62,426 nucleotides of DNA. Source: Bacillota bacterium (GTDB lineage: Bacteria > Bacillota > Clostridia > Christensenellales > SZUA-584). This document shows positions 45,131 to 53,432 of this stretch, piece after piece. Numbering within the stretch: position 1 is the first letter of the stretch; each line of letters begins with the position of its first letter. The stretch is from the NCBI GenBank assembly GCA_023412005.1, contig JAEYOE010000009.1, forward strand, positions 1 through 62,426, given 5' to 3'. The position numbers were made by a program, and so were the translations under genes. The notes beneath the pieces were generated by a model, which was given only the letters and a program-made list of their open reading frames with translations, ran no database searches and had not been told where the DNA came from.

Positions 45131-45643
45131 TCAGCGCCTGAAAAACTTTTCTTTGTGCTTGTTCAGCGCGAGCAGCAGCGGCAGGCCAAGGCCATAGCAG
45201 GCAATCAATTGGCCCGCGGCCACCCAAAGCACCGATTCCCAGTAAAAAATGCCGAGGTAATACTGCAAAACGGCAGCCACCACAAACGCGTTAACCACCA
45301 CGGCAGGCAGCGGCACGAGCCATTTTGGGCGAATGTAACGCGCGCAGGCAGCGGCGGTCAGCGTGGCAAGAGAGCCGAACAGAATATCGTAAGGCCCCAA
45401 AGGGCTGCCCGCAAGGTTGGAAAGCAAGCAGCCGATAAACAGCCCGGGTATGGCCGAGGGCGTGAAAAGCGGCAACACACAAAGCGCTTCGGAAATGCGC
45501 ACCTGCGGTGTCATGTAGCTTAACGGAATGCTGGCCATTGTGAGCGCGAAATAAAGCGCGGCGATGGTGCCGGCTTCGGCCATGAAGCGCGGCGAAATAC
45601 GTTTTTTGTACATTGGCGATGTTTGCAGATGCCTTCGCGGCAT
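45131..45643 (-). CDS. queT: QueT-family queuosine precursor transporter
   Basis: About 170 residues with five to six membrane spans. Substrate-binding (S) component of an energy-coupling-factor transporter for a queuosine precursor. The family hallmark QVRISEALCVLPLFTPSAIPGLFIGCLLSNL is complete. A preQ1-I riboswitch precedes it. The start is not settled: the riboswitch-borne AGGAGG (45665-45670) is 21 bases before the ATG at 45643 and farther from the ATG at 45613 (MYKKR), which best matches the family N-terminus. Its energising ECF components are elsewhere. Confidence 0.88.
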   Translation of the reverse strand: MPRRHLQTSPMYKKRISPRFMAEAGTIAALYFALTMASIPLSYMTPQVRISEALCVLPLFTPSAIPGLFIGCLLSNLAGSPLGPYDILFGSLATLTAAACARYIRPKWLVPLPAVVVNAFVVAAVLQYYLGIFYWESVLWVAAGQLIACYGLGLPLLLALNKHKEKFFRR

Positions 45644-45664
45644 CCGCCCGGACGTTGTATCCGG

Positions 45665-45706
45665 CCTCCTAGTTTTGTTTATGGACAGGATGGTTTCGAA
45701 CTGTCC
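45665..45706 (-). ncRNA. preQ1-I riboswitch
   Basis: Minus-strand RNA with stem GGACAG / CUGUCC, a 12-nt loop starting UUC and containing ACC, and a tail AUAAACAAAACUAGG that would form the pseudoknot. Layout and key bases match known preQ1-I aptamers, closely resembling the Thermoanaerobacter type with AAACAAAAC. The tail runs directly into AGGAGG, so ligand binding would hide the ribosome binding site (translational off-switch). The downstream gene is a queuosine-precursor transporter, the expected regulon. Confidence 0.88.
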
Positions 45707-45732
45707 GTCATGGCTTTTTGCCTGACCGAGGC

Positions 45733-45761
45733 ATTGTACCACAGTGAATGAAAAGCGGCAA
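45733..45761 (-). promoter_or_regulatory. Predicted promoter of the riboswitch-queT unit
   Basis: On the minus strand TTGCCG (45756-45761), a 17-bp spacer and TACAAT (45733-45738). Predicted transcription start is near 45726, about 20 bases before the aptamer. Confidence 0.6.
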
Positions 45762-45790
45762 CCGTGAGTTTGTCGGATCAGTAACGGATA

Positions 45791-46023
45791 CTGTAATTCG
45801 CTGCTGATATTAAAATCTGATCGAATCGTAGTCGTCGCTTCGCTCCCACTACGTAAAGGGCTTTATTTCCTTTTAATTATTAAGAAGTCATGATCAGAAA
45901 AAACATCTGACAAGTAGTCCTTTACCACAACAAACGATCATAGACGCTGTAATTTGCTGCTGATATCAAAACCTCGTCGAATCGTAGTCGTCGCTTCGCT
46001 CCCACTATGTAAAGACTTTATTA
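45791..46023. repeat. Pair of about 77-bp direct repeats
   Basis: The stretches 45791-45867 and 45947-46023 are near-identical in the same orientation (CTGTAATT-CGCTGCTGATAT, then GAATCGTAGTCGTCGCTTCG and CTCCCACTA-GTAAAG), 156 bp apart. They share no reading frame with a ribosome binding site. The rest of 45762-46143 shows nothing else. Confidence 0.75.
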
Positions 46024-46143
46024 TCCCTTTATATCGTCATAGAAGTTATGTGTGCCATTGATAATACAGCCATTTTTGTCACCGAAGTGATGGTGCCTTA
46101 TTCTTAACATTTCTCTTTCAGTACGATATAACCTATTTCAATT

Positions 46144-46172
46144 ATAAAAGCGGCAACTGTGTGCTGCCGCTT
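46144..46172 (-). terminator. Rho-independent terminator of leuS
   Basis: On the minus strand AAGCGGCA pairs with TGCCGCTT around a nine-base loop, with TTTTATAAT following. It lies 38 bp downstream of the leuS stop. Confidence 0.8.
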
Positions 46173-46209
46173 AAGTTTGTCACGTTTTATGATATTTTAT
46201 CCGCAGGCC

Positions 46210-48627
46210 TTACCCCACCACAATGTTGGCGATTTTGCCGGGTATGATGATCACTTTTCTGACCGTTTTGCCGTCGAACAGCGCCGTGAGCTCGGGGGTG
46301 TTCATAATCTGCGCTTCAATATCCTGCGCGGTTGCCGACGACGAAACGTTGAACTTGCCGCGCACCTTGCCGTTGATCTGCAGCGGCATCTCCACGGTAT
46401 CCATCACGAGCGCGCTTTCGTCGCAAACGGGATAAGCCTGATTGAACACCGATTCGGTGCCGCCGAGCGTTTCCCACAGCTCTTCCGCGAAGTGCGGCGC
46501 AAACGGCGCAATCAGCTTAACCAGCGTGCTTGCGGCATCCGTCGAAACGGATTCGTCGGGCGACGCATCGAGGTATTTATTCAGCGCGTTGGTGAACTCC
46601 ATCAGCCGCGCAATCGCCGTGTTGAACGAGAACGCTTCAATGTCGGCAGACATGTGCTTAATCGCGTAGTTCTGCGCGTACAGAAGCTCTTTTTTGCCCT
46701 CATCACTGGTGGCTTTCACGTCTTTCAGGCGCAGAACGATGCGCTCGACGCGCTCTAAGAACCGGTGCACCGCTTTGAGGCCATCCACATTCCACGGGCC
46801 GCCCTCTATATACGAGAAGCCAAAGCCAAGATAGGTGCGCAGCACGTCGCTGCCGTATTTTTGAATGTATTCATCGGGCGAAATCACGTTTCCGCGCGAT
46901 TTGCTCATGCGCGCGCCATCGGGGCCGAGTATTACGCCCTGATGCACAAGCCGCGTGAACGGCTCGTCGAAATCTACATAGCCCATGTCGTGCAGCGCCA
47001 TTGTGAAGAAGCGCGCGTACAGCAGATGCATGCACGCATGCTCTGCGCCGCCCACATACGTATCCACGGGGAGCATCTTGTTAATCCAGTCGGTATCAAA
47101 CGCCTTTTGGTCGTTTTTGCTGTCGGGATAGCGCAGGAAATACCACGACGAGCACACAAACGTGTCCATCGTATCCGCGTCGCGCACGGCTTTGCCGCCG
47201 CACTTGGGGCAGGTGGTGTGCATAAAGCTTTCGGATTTAAGCAGCGGTGAGGTGCCGTCCGGTGTGAAGTCCACGTCGTAGGGCAGGCTTACGGGCAGTT
47301 GATCCTCCGGTACAGGCACTTCGCCGCAGGTGTCGCAATAGACCACCGGAATCGGCGCGCCCCAGTAGCGCTGACGCGAAATCAGCCAGTCTCTCAGGCG
47401 GTAATTGATTTTGAAATCGCCTTTTCCCTGTGTTTTGAGTTTCTCAATGATTGCTTTTTTGCCGTCTTCTACCGGCAGGCCGCTGAATTCTTCGCTGTTC
47501 ACCAGTATGCCGTATTCGGTGTACGGCAGCGTATCGTCTTCTCCCTCGCGCCCTTTTACCACGCGCTCAATCGGCAGGCCGTATTTTGTCGCGAATTCAA
47601 AGTCTCTGTCGTCGTGCGCGGGCACGGCCATCACAGCGCCCGTGCCGTAGGTGGCGAGCACATAATCGGCCGCGTACACGGGGATGCGCCGCCCGTTCAC
47701 CGGGTTGATCGCATAAGCGCCTGTGAACACGCCCGTTTTTTCGCGCGTGGTCGAGAGCCGGTCGATTTCGCTGGCTTTTGCGGCGTAGGCGATATACTCT
47801 TCAACGGCGGCTTTCTGCGCGTCCGTCGTGATTTTCAGCGTGAGCGGGTGCTCGGGCGCGAGTACCGCGTAGGTGCAGCCATACAGCGTATCGGCACGCG
47901 TGGTGAAAACGGTGAAGCTTTCGCCGTTCTCCAGCTTAAAGGTGATCTCGCCGCCTGTTGATTTGCCAATCCAGTTGCGCTGCATCATCTTGGTTTTTTC
48001 GGGCCAATCCAGCCCGTCTAAATTCTGCAATAAACGCTCGGCGTAGTCGGTGATTTTGAAGAACCACTGCGTTAGGTTTTTGCGCACCACGGACGTGCCG
48101 CAGCGTTCGCAGCCGCCGTCTACCACCTGCTCGTTGGCGAGCACGGTGTTGCAGCTTTCACACCAGTTCACGGGTGCTTGCTTGCGGTAAGCAAGGCCGT
48201 TTTTATACAGCTGCAAAAAGCACCACTGCGTCCACCGGTAGTAATCCGGCAGGCAGGTTTTGATCTCGTAGTCCCAGTCGAACATCGCGCCCATGGCCTG
48301 AAGTTGCTTTTCCATGGTTTCTATGTTTTTCAGCGTGGAGTCTTCCGGGTGAATGCCCGTTTTAATTGCGTAGTTCTCGGCGGGCAGGCCAAAGGCATCA
48401 AAGCCCATCGGCTGGAATATTTCATAGCCCTTCATGCGCATGAAGCGCGCGTAGGAGTCGGTTAAGCCGTAGTTATACCAGTGCCCGAGGTGCAGCCGCG
48501 CGCCCGAGGGGTACGAGAACATCTCGAGGATATATTTTTTCTTATCAACGCGGGATTTATCAAAGCTGTAAAGCTTGCTTTGCTCCCATTTGCTTTGCCA
48601 CTTTTTTTCTATTTGCAGTAAATCCAT
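46210..48627 (-). CDS. leuS: Leucine--tRNA ligase
   Basis: 805 residues. Class I synthetase. The HIGH motif is HLGHWYNY (about 47-54) and KMSKS is ARMSKSRGNV (about 570). An editing CP1 domain lies between (about 220-420), and Zn-binding CESCNTVLANEQVVDGGCERC is visible at about 158-178. AGGAG precedes the ATG. No T-box leader is seen upstream, unlike many leuS genes of Firmicutes. A terminator follows. Confidence 0.97.
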   Translation of the reverse strand: MDLLQIEKKWQSKWEQSKLYSFDKSRVDKKKYILEMFSYPSGARLHLGHWYNYGLTDSYARFMRMKGYEIFQPMGFDAFGLPAENYAIKTGIHPEDSTLKNIETMEKQLQAMGAMFDWDYEIKTCLPDYYRWTQWCFLQLYKNGLAYRKQAPVNWCESCNTVLANEQVVDGGCERCGTSVVRKNLTQWFFKITDYAERLLQNLDGLDWPEKTKMMQRNWIGKSTGGEITFKLENGESFTVFTTRADTLYGCTYAVLAPEHPLTLKITTDAQKAAVEEYIAYAAKASEIDRLSTTREKTGVFTGAYAINPVNGRRIPVYAADYVLATYGTGAVMAVPAHDDRDFEFATKYGLPIERVVKGREGEDDTLPYTEYGILVNSEEFSGLPVEDGKKAIIEKLKTQGKGDFKINYRLRDWLISRQRYWGAPIPVVYCDTCGEVPVPEDQLPVSLPYDVDFTPDGTSPLLKSESFMHTTCPKCGGKAVRDADTMDTFVCSSWYFLRYPDSKNDQKAFDTDWINKMLPVDTYVGGAEHACMHLLYARFFTMALHDMGYVDFDEPFTRLVHQGVILGPDGARMSKSRGNVISPDEYIQKYGSDVLRTYLGFGFSYIEGGPWNVDGLKAVHRFLERVERIVLRLKDVKATSDEGKKELLYAQNYAIKHMSADIEAFSFNTAIARLMEFTNALNKYLDASPDESVSTDAASTLVKLIAPFAPHFAEELWETLGGTESVFNQAYPVCDESALVMDTVEMPLQINGKVRGKFNVSSSATAQDIEAQIMNTPELTALFDGKTVRKVIIIPGKIANIVVG

Positions 48628-48905
48628 ATTGTTTTCTCCTAAAGCGTTTCGCTTCGAACATTATTATATATATCGACAAAAAAATCAAGCATTATACCGA
48701 TTGGGGCAGACGGGCAGAGAATGTGTGGGGAACCGGCTTTGTTTTGACAGTATATAAAAGATTGGTTAATACACTAATATGAGTTTTAGTTAAAAAATTC
48801 TTTTCAAAGTGGATATTAATATGTAGAATAATGTTGAGATTACGATATAAGGCAAATATAAAACGTTTATAATACCAAATCATTAGTTCATAGCAGGAGT
48901 AAGAA

Positions 48906-49838
48906 ATGACTGAAAAAACCAATGAGATCGAAGTTTTTTCGACTTCACAATATATTGAGTTAATCACTTCAAAAGTGAAGTCAGTTGAAAAGTTACCTAA
49001 TAACAAGCCAGATTATTGGTTTTTTCGAGGGCAGACCAATTCTAACTTTAACATTATGCCATCTATTGGGAGGAATATTAATAAAAATAGCAACTTATTG
49101 CAATATGAAAACAATATGATCGTAATTGCCCAAATGAAAAGCCCAGAAGAATTCACCAATATAAAATATCCATTAAATATGCTGGCTAAGATGCAACATT
49201 ATGGTCTTCCAACAAGATTGTTAGATGTTAGTAGAAACGCATTAGTTGGACTTTTTTTTGCTTGTAATAAAGATTTTAATAAAGATGGAAAGGTATTTTG
49301 TTTTCGTAGTCAGGATTCTGTTTTGCATTGTTACAGTGCTGCGGCTAATTTAATTTCATCAACTTATAAATTATATGAAAAATCTAATTTAGTAAATGCT
49401 ATAAGAATACTGAAATATGAAGAATCCTTCCCGCGAAGATTTAGAGATAATAATGATAATTCTATGGTTAAAGGTTTGTATATTTGCTTTCAAAAGCCAT
49501 GGTTCGTGTTACCAGAACTTATCTCAGAAAGAGAAAGAAGGCAACAAGCTGCTTTTATTTTATTTCCAAACGCATTGGAGATTAAAGGAGATACTATGGA
49601 TGAATATAGAATACTTCAAAGAATTCAAGGAATTGATGAGAAGAATTTCGATTCCACAGAATTAATAATTAAAATTCCTAACAAAGCAAAAAAAATTATA
49701 TTAGATGAACTTAGAATAATAGGAATATCAGAAGATTTTTTATTTCCTGAGCTTGCAACAGTGTGTTCATCTATAAAGAATGATACAGCAAAGCGCTTTG
49801 AAGAAATAGATGATAACATTGATATGAATAGTATATAA
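48906..49838 (+). CDS. FRG-domain protein in an AT-rich patch
   Basis: 310 residues. The FRG domain (PF08867 family) is recognised from YWFFRGQTNSNF (about 37-48) and MQHYGLPTRLLDVSRNALVGLFFACN (about 97-122). The family is often found in genomic islands and next to phage-defence genes; its molecular activity is not established. Base composition differs strongly from the neighbours: 17 G+C in the 60 bases 49261-49320 against 38 in 50221-50280. This suggests recent transfer. No partner gene or integrase is seen. AGGAG precedes the ATG. Confidence 0.82.
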   Translation: MTEKTNEIEVFSTSQYIELITSKVKSVEKLPNNKPDYWFFRGQTNSNFNIMPSIGRNINKNSNLLQYENNMIVIAQMKSPEEFTNIKYPLNMLAKMQHYGLPTRLLDVSRNALVGLFFACNKDFNKDGKVFCFRSQDSVLHCYSAAANLISSTYKLYEKSNLVNAIRILKYEESFPRRFRDNNDNSMVKGLYICFQKPWFVLPELISERERRQQAAFILFPNALEIKGDTMDEYRILQRIQGIDEKNFDSTELIIKIPNKAKKIILDELRIIGISEDFLFPELATVCSSIKNDTAKRFEEIDDNIDMNSI

Positions 49839-49888
49839 TCTATAACAAAACGTAGGAGAATTATGAGGATCTCTAATTATTCTTAAAT

Positions 49889-51031
49889 CTACCCCACAAG
49901 CGTCGCGCTCGCCATCGCGCTCGCACCTTCCCCGCGCCCTTCAAAGCCCATGCCCTCCGTCGTCGTGGCCTTCACGCCCACAGCATCAACTTCAATCCCA
50001 AGCGTATCGGCAATGCGTTTTCTCATCTCATCAATATACGGTGCCACCTTGGGCCGCTGCATAATCAGCGTCGCGTCAACATTCACCACCGAAAAGCCAT
50101 TCTCGGCGAGGATATCTTTTGTTTTTGCCAGCAGATCAAGGCTGTCCGCGTCCTTAAACTCATCCGTGCACGGAAAGTGTTTGCCGATGTCTCCCAGCGC
50201 CGCCGCGCCGAGCATCGCGTCCATAATCGCGTGCAGCAGCACATCCGCATCGCTGTGCCCCAGCAGGCCATGCGTATGCGGTATTGTGACCCCGCCGAGC
50301 ACCAGCGGCCTGCCTTCCACCAGCTTATGCGCATCGTATCCCGTTCCGGTGCGGATCGTTTCCCCCGCAATCATGCGTCCCAGCAAAATGTCCTCCTGCG
50401 TGGTGATCTTGATATTGTCGGCTCCCGCCTCCACAAAGCTAACCGGGATGCCGAGCCGCTCCACCAGACCGCATTCGTCTGTGCCGATAAACCCATCGGC
50501 GGCGGCAGCTTCATGCGCCTTTTTGAGCAACGCAAACTGAAACACCTGCGGTGTTTGTATGTTGACCAACCGGCTGCGGTCCAGCGTCTCTATAATCTTG
50601 TCGCCGTGTGTCACCTTAATCGTGTCGCGCGTTCTCATGCCTGCGGCGGCGGCTCCCGTCTCGCGCGCTTTCTGCACACACGCGCGAATGATCTCCGGCT
50701 TGATGAAGCACCGCGCACCGTCGTGCACGGCCACAATATCCGCATCGCCGACGGCTCTGAGTGCATTTCCCACGGAATGCTGCCGTTCGCTGCCGCCCTC
50801 CACGAGCGTATAGGGCAGGATTAACGTGCGCTGCGCGGTCTGCACAGTCTCGTCTCTATCGCACGCACGGTAAACGAGCACGGCACGGTCAAAGCAGCTG
50901 CTTTCTTCAAACGCACGCAATGTGCGTTCCAGAACGGTATCGCGCCCGATGCGAATGAACATTTTATTCTTATCGAGCCCGCAGCGTGTGCCGCTGCCCG
51001 CCGCGAGTATCACGGCGACGGTGTCAGCCAT
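49889..51031 (-). CDS. ispDF: Bifunctional IspD/IspF enzyme of the MEP isoprenoid pathway
   Basis: 380 residues. The N-terminal half (1-220) is the cytidylyltransferase IspD with VAVILAAGSGTRCGLDKNKMF and AVHDGARCF. The C-terminal half (about 224-380) is the cyclodiphosphate synthase IspF with RTGTGYDAHKL, HSDADVLLHAIMDAMLGAAALGDIG and ATTTEGMGFEGRGEG. The fusion is known in several phyla. Makes MEP-pathway intermediates for isoprenoids. Its start overlaps rqcP by eight bases. Confidence 0.96.
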   Translation of the reverse strand: MADTVAVILAAGSGTRCGLDKNKMFIRIGRDTVLERTLRAFEESSCFDRAVLVYRACDRDETVQTAQRTLILPYTLVEGGSERQHSVGNALRAVGDADIVAVHDGARCFIKPEIIRACVQKARETGAAAAGMRTRDTIKVTHGDKIIETLDRSRLVNIQTPQVFQFALLKKAHEAAAADGFIGTDECGLVERLGIPVSFVEAGADNIKITTQEDILLGRMIAGETIRTGTGYDAHKLVEGRPLVLGGVTIPHTHGLLGHSDADVLLHAIMDAMLGAAALGDIGKHFPCTDEFKDADSLDLLAKTKDILAENGFSVVNVDATLIMQRPKVAPYIDEMRKRIADTLGIEVDAVGVKATTTEGMGFEGRGEGASAMASATLVG

Positions 51032-51281
51032 TTTTCGTTTCCTCGAGTATTTCGTACATATCGCCCGCGGCTTCCTTGCGCACCGTTTCGGCGAGGCTCA
51101 GTACCTTCACCTTCAGCGAGCCGGAACCGAAGCGAATCTCCAAAATATCGCCGATTTTTAAATCCTTGCCCGGCTTGCCCGGGTTGCCGTTCACGTATAC
51201 GCGCTGCTTGTCGCACGCCTCACTCGCCACGGTGCGGCGCTTAATAATGCGCGATACCTTTAAGAATTTATCCAGTCTCAT
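51024..51281 (-). CDS. rqcP: S4-domain RNA-binding protein RqcP (YabO/Hsp15-like)
   Basis: 85 residues, one S4 domain: MRLDKFLKVSRIIKRRTVASEACDKQRVYVNGN. In Firmicutes, the ribosome-associated quality-control partner of RqcH that helps elongate C-terminal alanine tails on stalled nascent chains. Hsp15 is the related heat-shock form. The eight-base overlap with ispDF implies coupled translation. A short GAGG site precedes the ATG. Confidence 0.9.
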   Translation of the reverse strand: MRLDKFLKVSRIIKRRTVASEACDKQRVYVNGNPGKPGKDLKIGDILEIRFGSGSLKVKVLSLAETVRKEAAGDMYEILEETKNG

Positions 51282-51702
51282 ATATAACCTCTGTTTATTT
51301 TTCTTGCATCATTATAACAGAAAAAGAGAAACAGTGCGATTTGAATTGCTCAGCGGCTTCCATACTGCTTCGCGTCTATTTTGTGAAGCGAGACCCATCG
51401 ACCATGCCCCTTCGGGGCACAGGAATCTCTTTTTTTGGTTTGTTAATTGACTAAGCTCACAGATATAAAAAAAGAGTCCTTTTTGCGGCGCTTGCCGCGA
51501 CTTGCGCATTTCTCAAACAAACTAACCCATTGTATTAGAGACTATGCCCCCGAGGCCCCAGGAATTTCTTTTCTATCAAGTATAAATACGAAATGTTTAG
51601 ACTGTAGGGAACGACCTCCGCCTGTGCCCCGAATGGGATATGTCATTCCGTGGATGAGTATGTTGTTACGCAATTTGCGCCTGCCGTTATCGCCCGGGCA
51701 AT
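51282..51702. other. Gene-free stretch with short direct repeats
   Basis: About 420 bp with no supported gene. It contains two related units near 51398 and 51541 (ATGCCCC..GG..AGGAAT-TCTTT), a CCCCTTCGGGG hairpin, and a short unit at 51606-51640 (GTAGGGA-CGACCTCCGCC) that recurs near 61926. Confidence 0.65.
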
Positions 51703-51731
51703 AAAAAAGCAGACCGCGTGAAGCAGCCTGC
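51703..51731 (-). terminator. Rho-independent terminator of the SPOCS-LysM gene
   Basis: On the minus strand GCAGGCTGC pairs with GCGGTCTGC (two wobbles) around a five-base loop and is followed by TTTTTT. Confidence 0.8.
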
Positions 51732-51750
51732 ATATTCTATGGATTCCTGC

Positions 51751-53256
51751 CTAACTCATGATGAGTATTTTCTGCCCGGCTTTTGTGCTGTCGCCGATAT
51801 CCGGATTGAACTTTTTCACAATGTCGAGCGTGGTGGCAAAGCGCTTGGCAATATCCCATGTGGTCTCGTCGCCGTCCGCGAAATATATCGTGATGCCCTG
51901 ATTGCGCTTCAGCGCTTCATCCGTCTCGCTCATATCCGAGACGAGCCGCATTTGGCTTTGCGCGAATGCCCGAAGCTCCACATCCAGCATGTATTTCACG
52001 CTGATGTCGCGCCCTGTGCCTTCATAATTGCAGTATTCCACGTCGGCATACACGTCAACGTCATGTTCTGGCATAATGCCATCCATCTGCACCTCGGCTT
52101 CAAACGGCGATTCTCCCGTATAGCTCCACAGCCCTTCGGTTGATGTGTAGCACAGTGTAAACATCATGAGCCCCTCAATATAAACGCGGTCGGTATGCGG
52201 GTGTACAGCGGTGACGGAGGGCTTTGCCTTGAGGCATACGATACGCGATACGCTCGGCTCGGAGGGCGGCACTGTGATGGTGCTTCGCGCAATGGCTTTG
52301 GTGCATTCCGACAGCACGAGATGGCGGCAGATCTGCTCGTCGTATTTTAAGTTCAGCCTGTTTTTCAGCGAATACGCGTCTTCAAGATACTCCACGTCGC
52401 TGTCGGCACGGGCGGCGCACAGAAATGCGAGCTTTGCCGAAACGCGCAGAATATCACCGGCCTCCTCCGCAATGCTGACGGACAGATCCGAAAGGCCGAC
52501 ATCCGCCGATATCATGTCGTCGGGGGCCATCCCCTCCGACGGGATGATATGCCCGAACGGCACGGATTCGTTAAACTGCTGCAGCGGCGCGCCTTTGTCA
52601 GTGCTGAGGTAAAGCACGCTGAGCTTTAAATCACCTTCGATGACGATTTTAAGCTCTTCTGTCTTGACGCTTTTTACAATGGCATAGGCATCCGCGCTTA
52701 ATATTTTTTCGGCGATGGGCAGCGTTTGCGGCAGGCGCAGATCCTCGCGCATCATCATCGTGTCGCGTTTTTGCTCCTTGGTCACCTTAAGCCGTTTTTT
52801 CGCCATTCTCATCTGCAGGTCGCTGTCGGCTCCAGTAACGGCTTCGCAGCTTTTGGCCATACTGCCTCTTAAGGTGACAGACACGATCCCCTTTACATAC
52901 ACTGAGCGCGCGTCTTCGAGTGAGAAGCTTAAATCTCTGACGCTGCCCCTCGCCGTGAGTATCATTCCCGCACCTGCGCCCGTCATATCCTCTGAGTGAC
53001 GAAACGGCGATGCGGCTTCAAATGCGTCGATATTACCGTCGGCTGTTATATAAACAACGCTGAACTGAACGCTGCCGTCCATGAACACTTTACCGTCTGC
53101 GGGCTCCGCATTCACATGAATGCGGCCTTGTATAAACAACACGCGATCAATTTCGTTTTTTTCGGGCGGCAGAGACAGCCGTCCCTCAACAAGGCTTTCA
53201 CTTAAGCGGGGCTGACAGGCTGATTCCGTTTTAAAAGACGCTTTCTTTATTTTCAT
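51751..53256 (-). CDS. SPOCS-domain (DUF3794) spore-coat-type protein with C-terminal LysM
   Basis: 501 residues. It is mostly beta-rich with repeated SPOCS-type blocks: IDRVLFIQGRIHVNAE (about 34), VKSVKTEELKIVIEGDLKLSVLYLST (about 195) and VSRIVCLKAKPSVTAV and TDRVYIEGLMMFTLCYTSTEG (about 340-380). A LysM motif closes the chain (ITIYFADGDETTWDIAKRFATTLDIVKKFNPDI). Such proteins associate with the spore coat and cortex and bind peptidoglycan, as SpoVID and SafA do. The ATG at 53256 has GAGAGGG upstream; longer forms are not supported. Confidence 0.85.
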   Translation of the reverse strand: MKIKKASFKTESACQPRLSESLVEGRLSLPPEKNEIDRVLFIQGRIHVNAEPADGKVFMDGSVQFSVVYITADGNIDAFEAASPFRHSEDMTGAGAGMILTARGSVRDLSFSLEDARSVYVKGIVSVTLRGSMAKSCEAVTGADSDLQMRMAKKRLKVTKEQKRDTMMMREDLRLPQTLPIAEKILSADAYAIVKSVKTEELKIVIEGDLKLSVLYLSTDKGAPLQQFNESVPFGHIIPSEGMAPDDMISADVGLSDLSVSIAEEAGDILRVSAKLAFLCAARADSDVEYLEDAYSLKNRLNLKYDEQICRHLVLSECTKAIARSTITVPPSEPSVSRIVCLKAKPSVTAVHPHTDRVYIEGLMMFTLCYTSTEGLWSYTGESPFEAEVQMDGIMPEHDVDVYADVEYCNYEGTGRDISVKYMLDVELRAFAQSQMRLVSDMSETDEALKRNQGITIYFADGDETTWDIAKRFATTLDIVKKFNPDIGDSTKAGQKILIMS

Positions 53257-53432
53257 ACCGGTTCCCTCTCTTTTTACGATCGTTCTTCGTAATAAATATA
53301 TAGATAAGTACGCCCGATTATTCCGATGATGAAGGCTAATACAGGGGAAATTCACAGAATATTCACATCAAAAATAATTTGGGTTTGATATAATCGGGGT
53401 GAAAACAGGCCCTGCGGACAGGAGGATAGCCC

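Noticed and set aside
47299..47961. 220-codon open frame on the plus strand inside leuS
   Set aside because: Antisense shadow of a well-supported leuS gene with no domain similarity.
48628..48905. T-box leader of leuS
   Set aside because: The leuS upstream region has no conserved TGGNACCGCG T-box sequence and no leader terminator.
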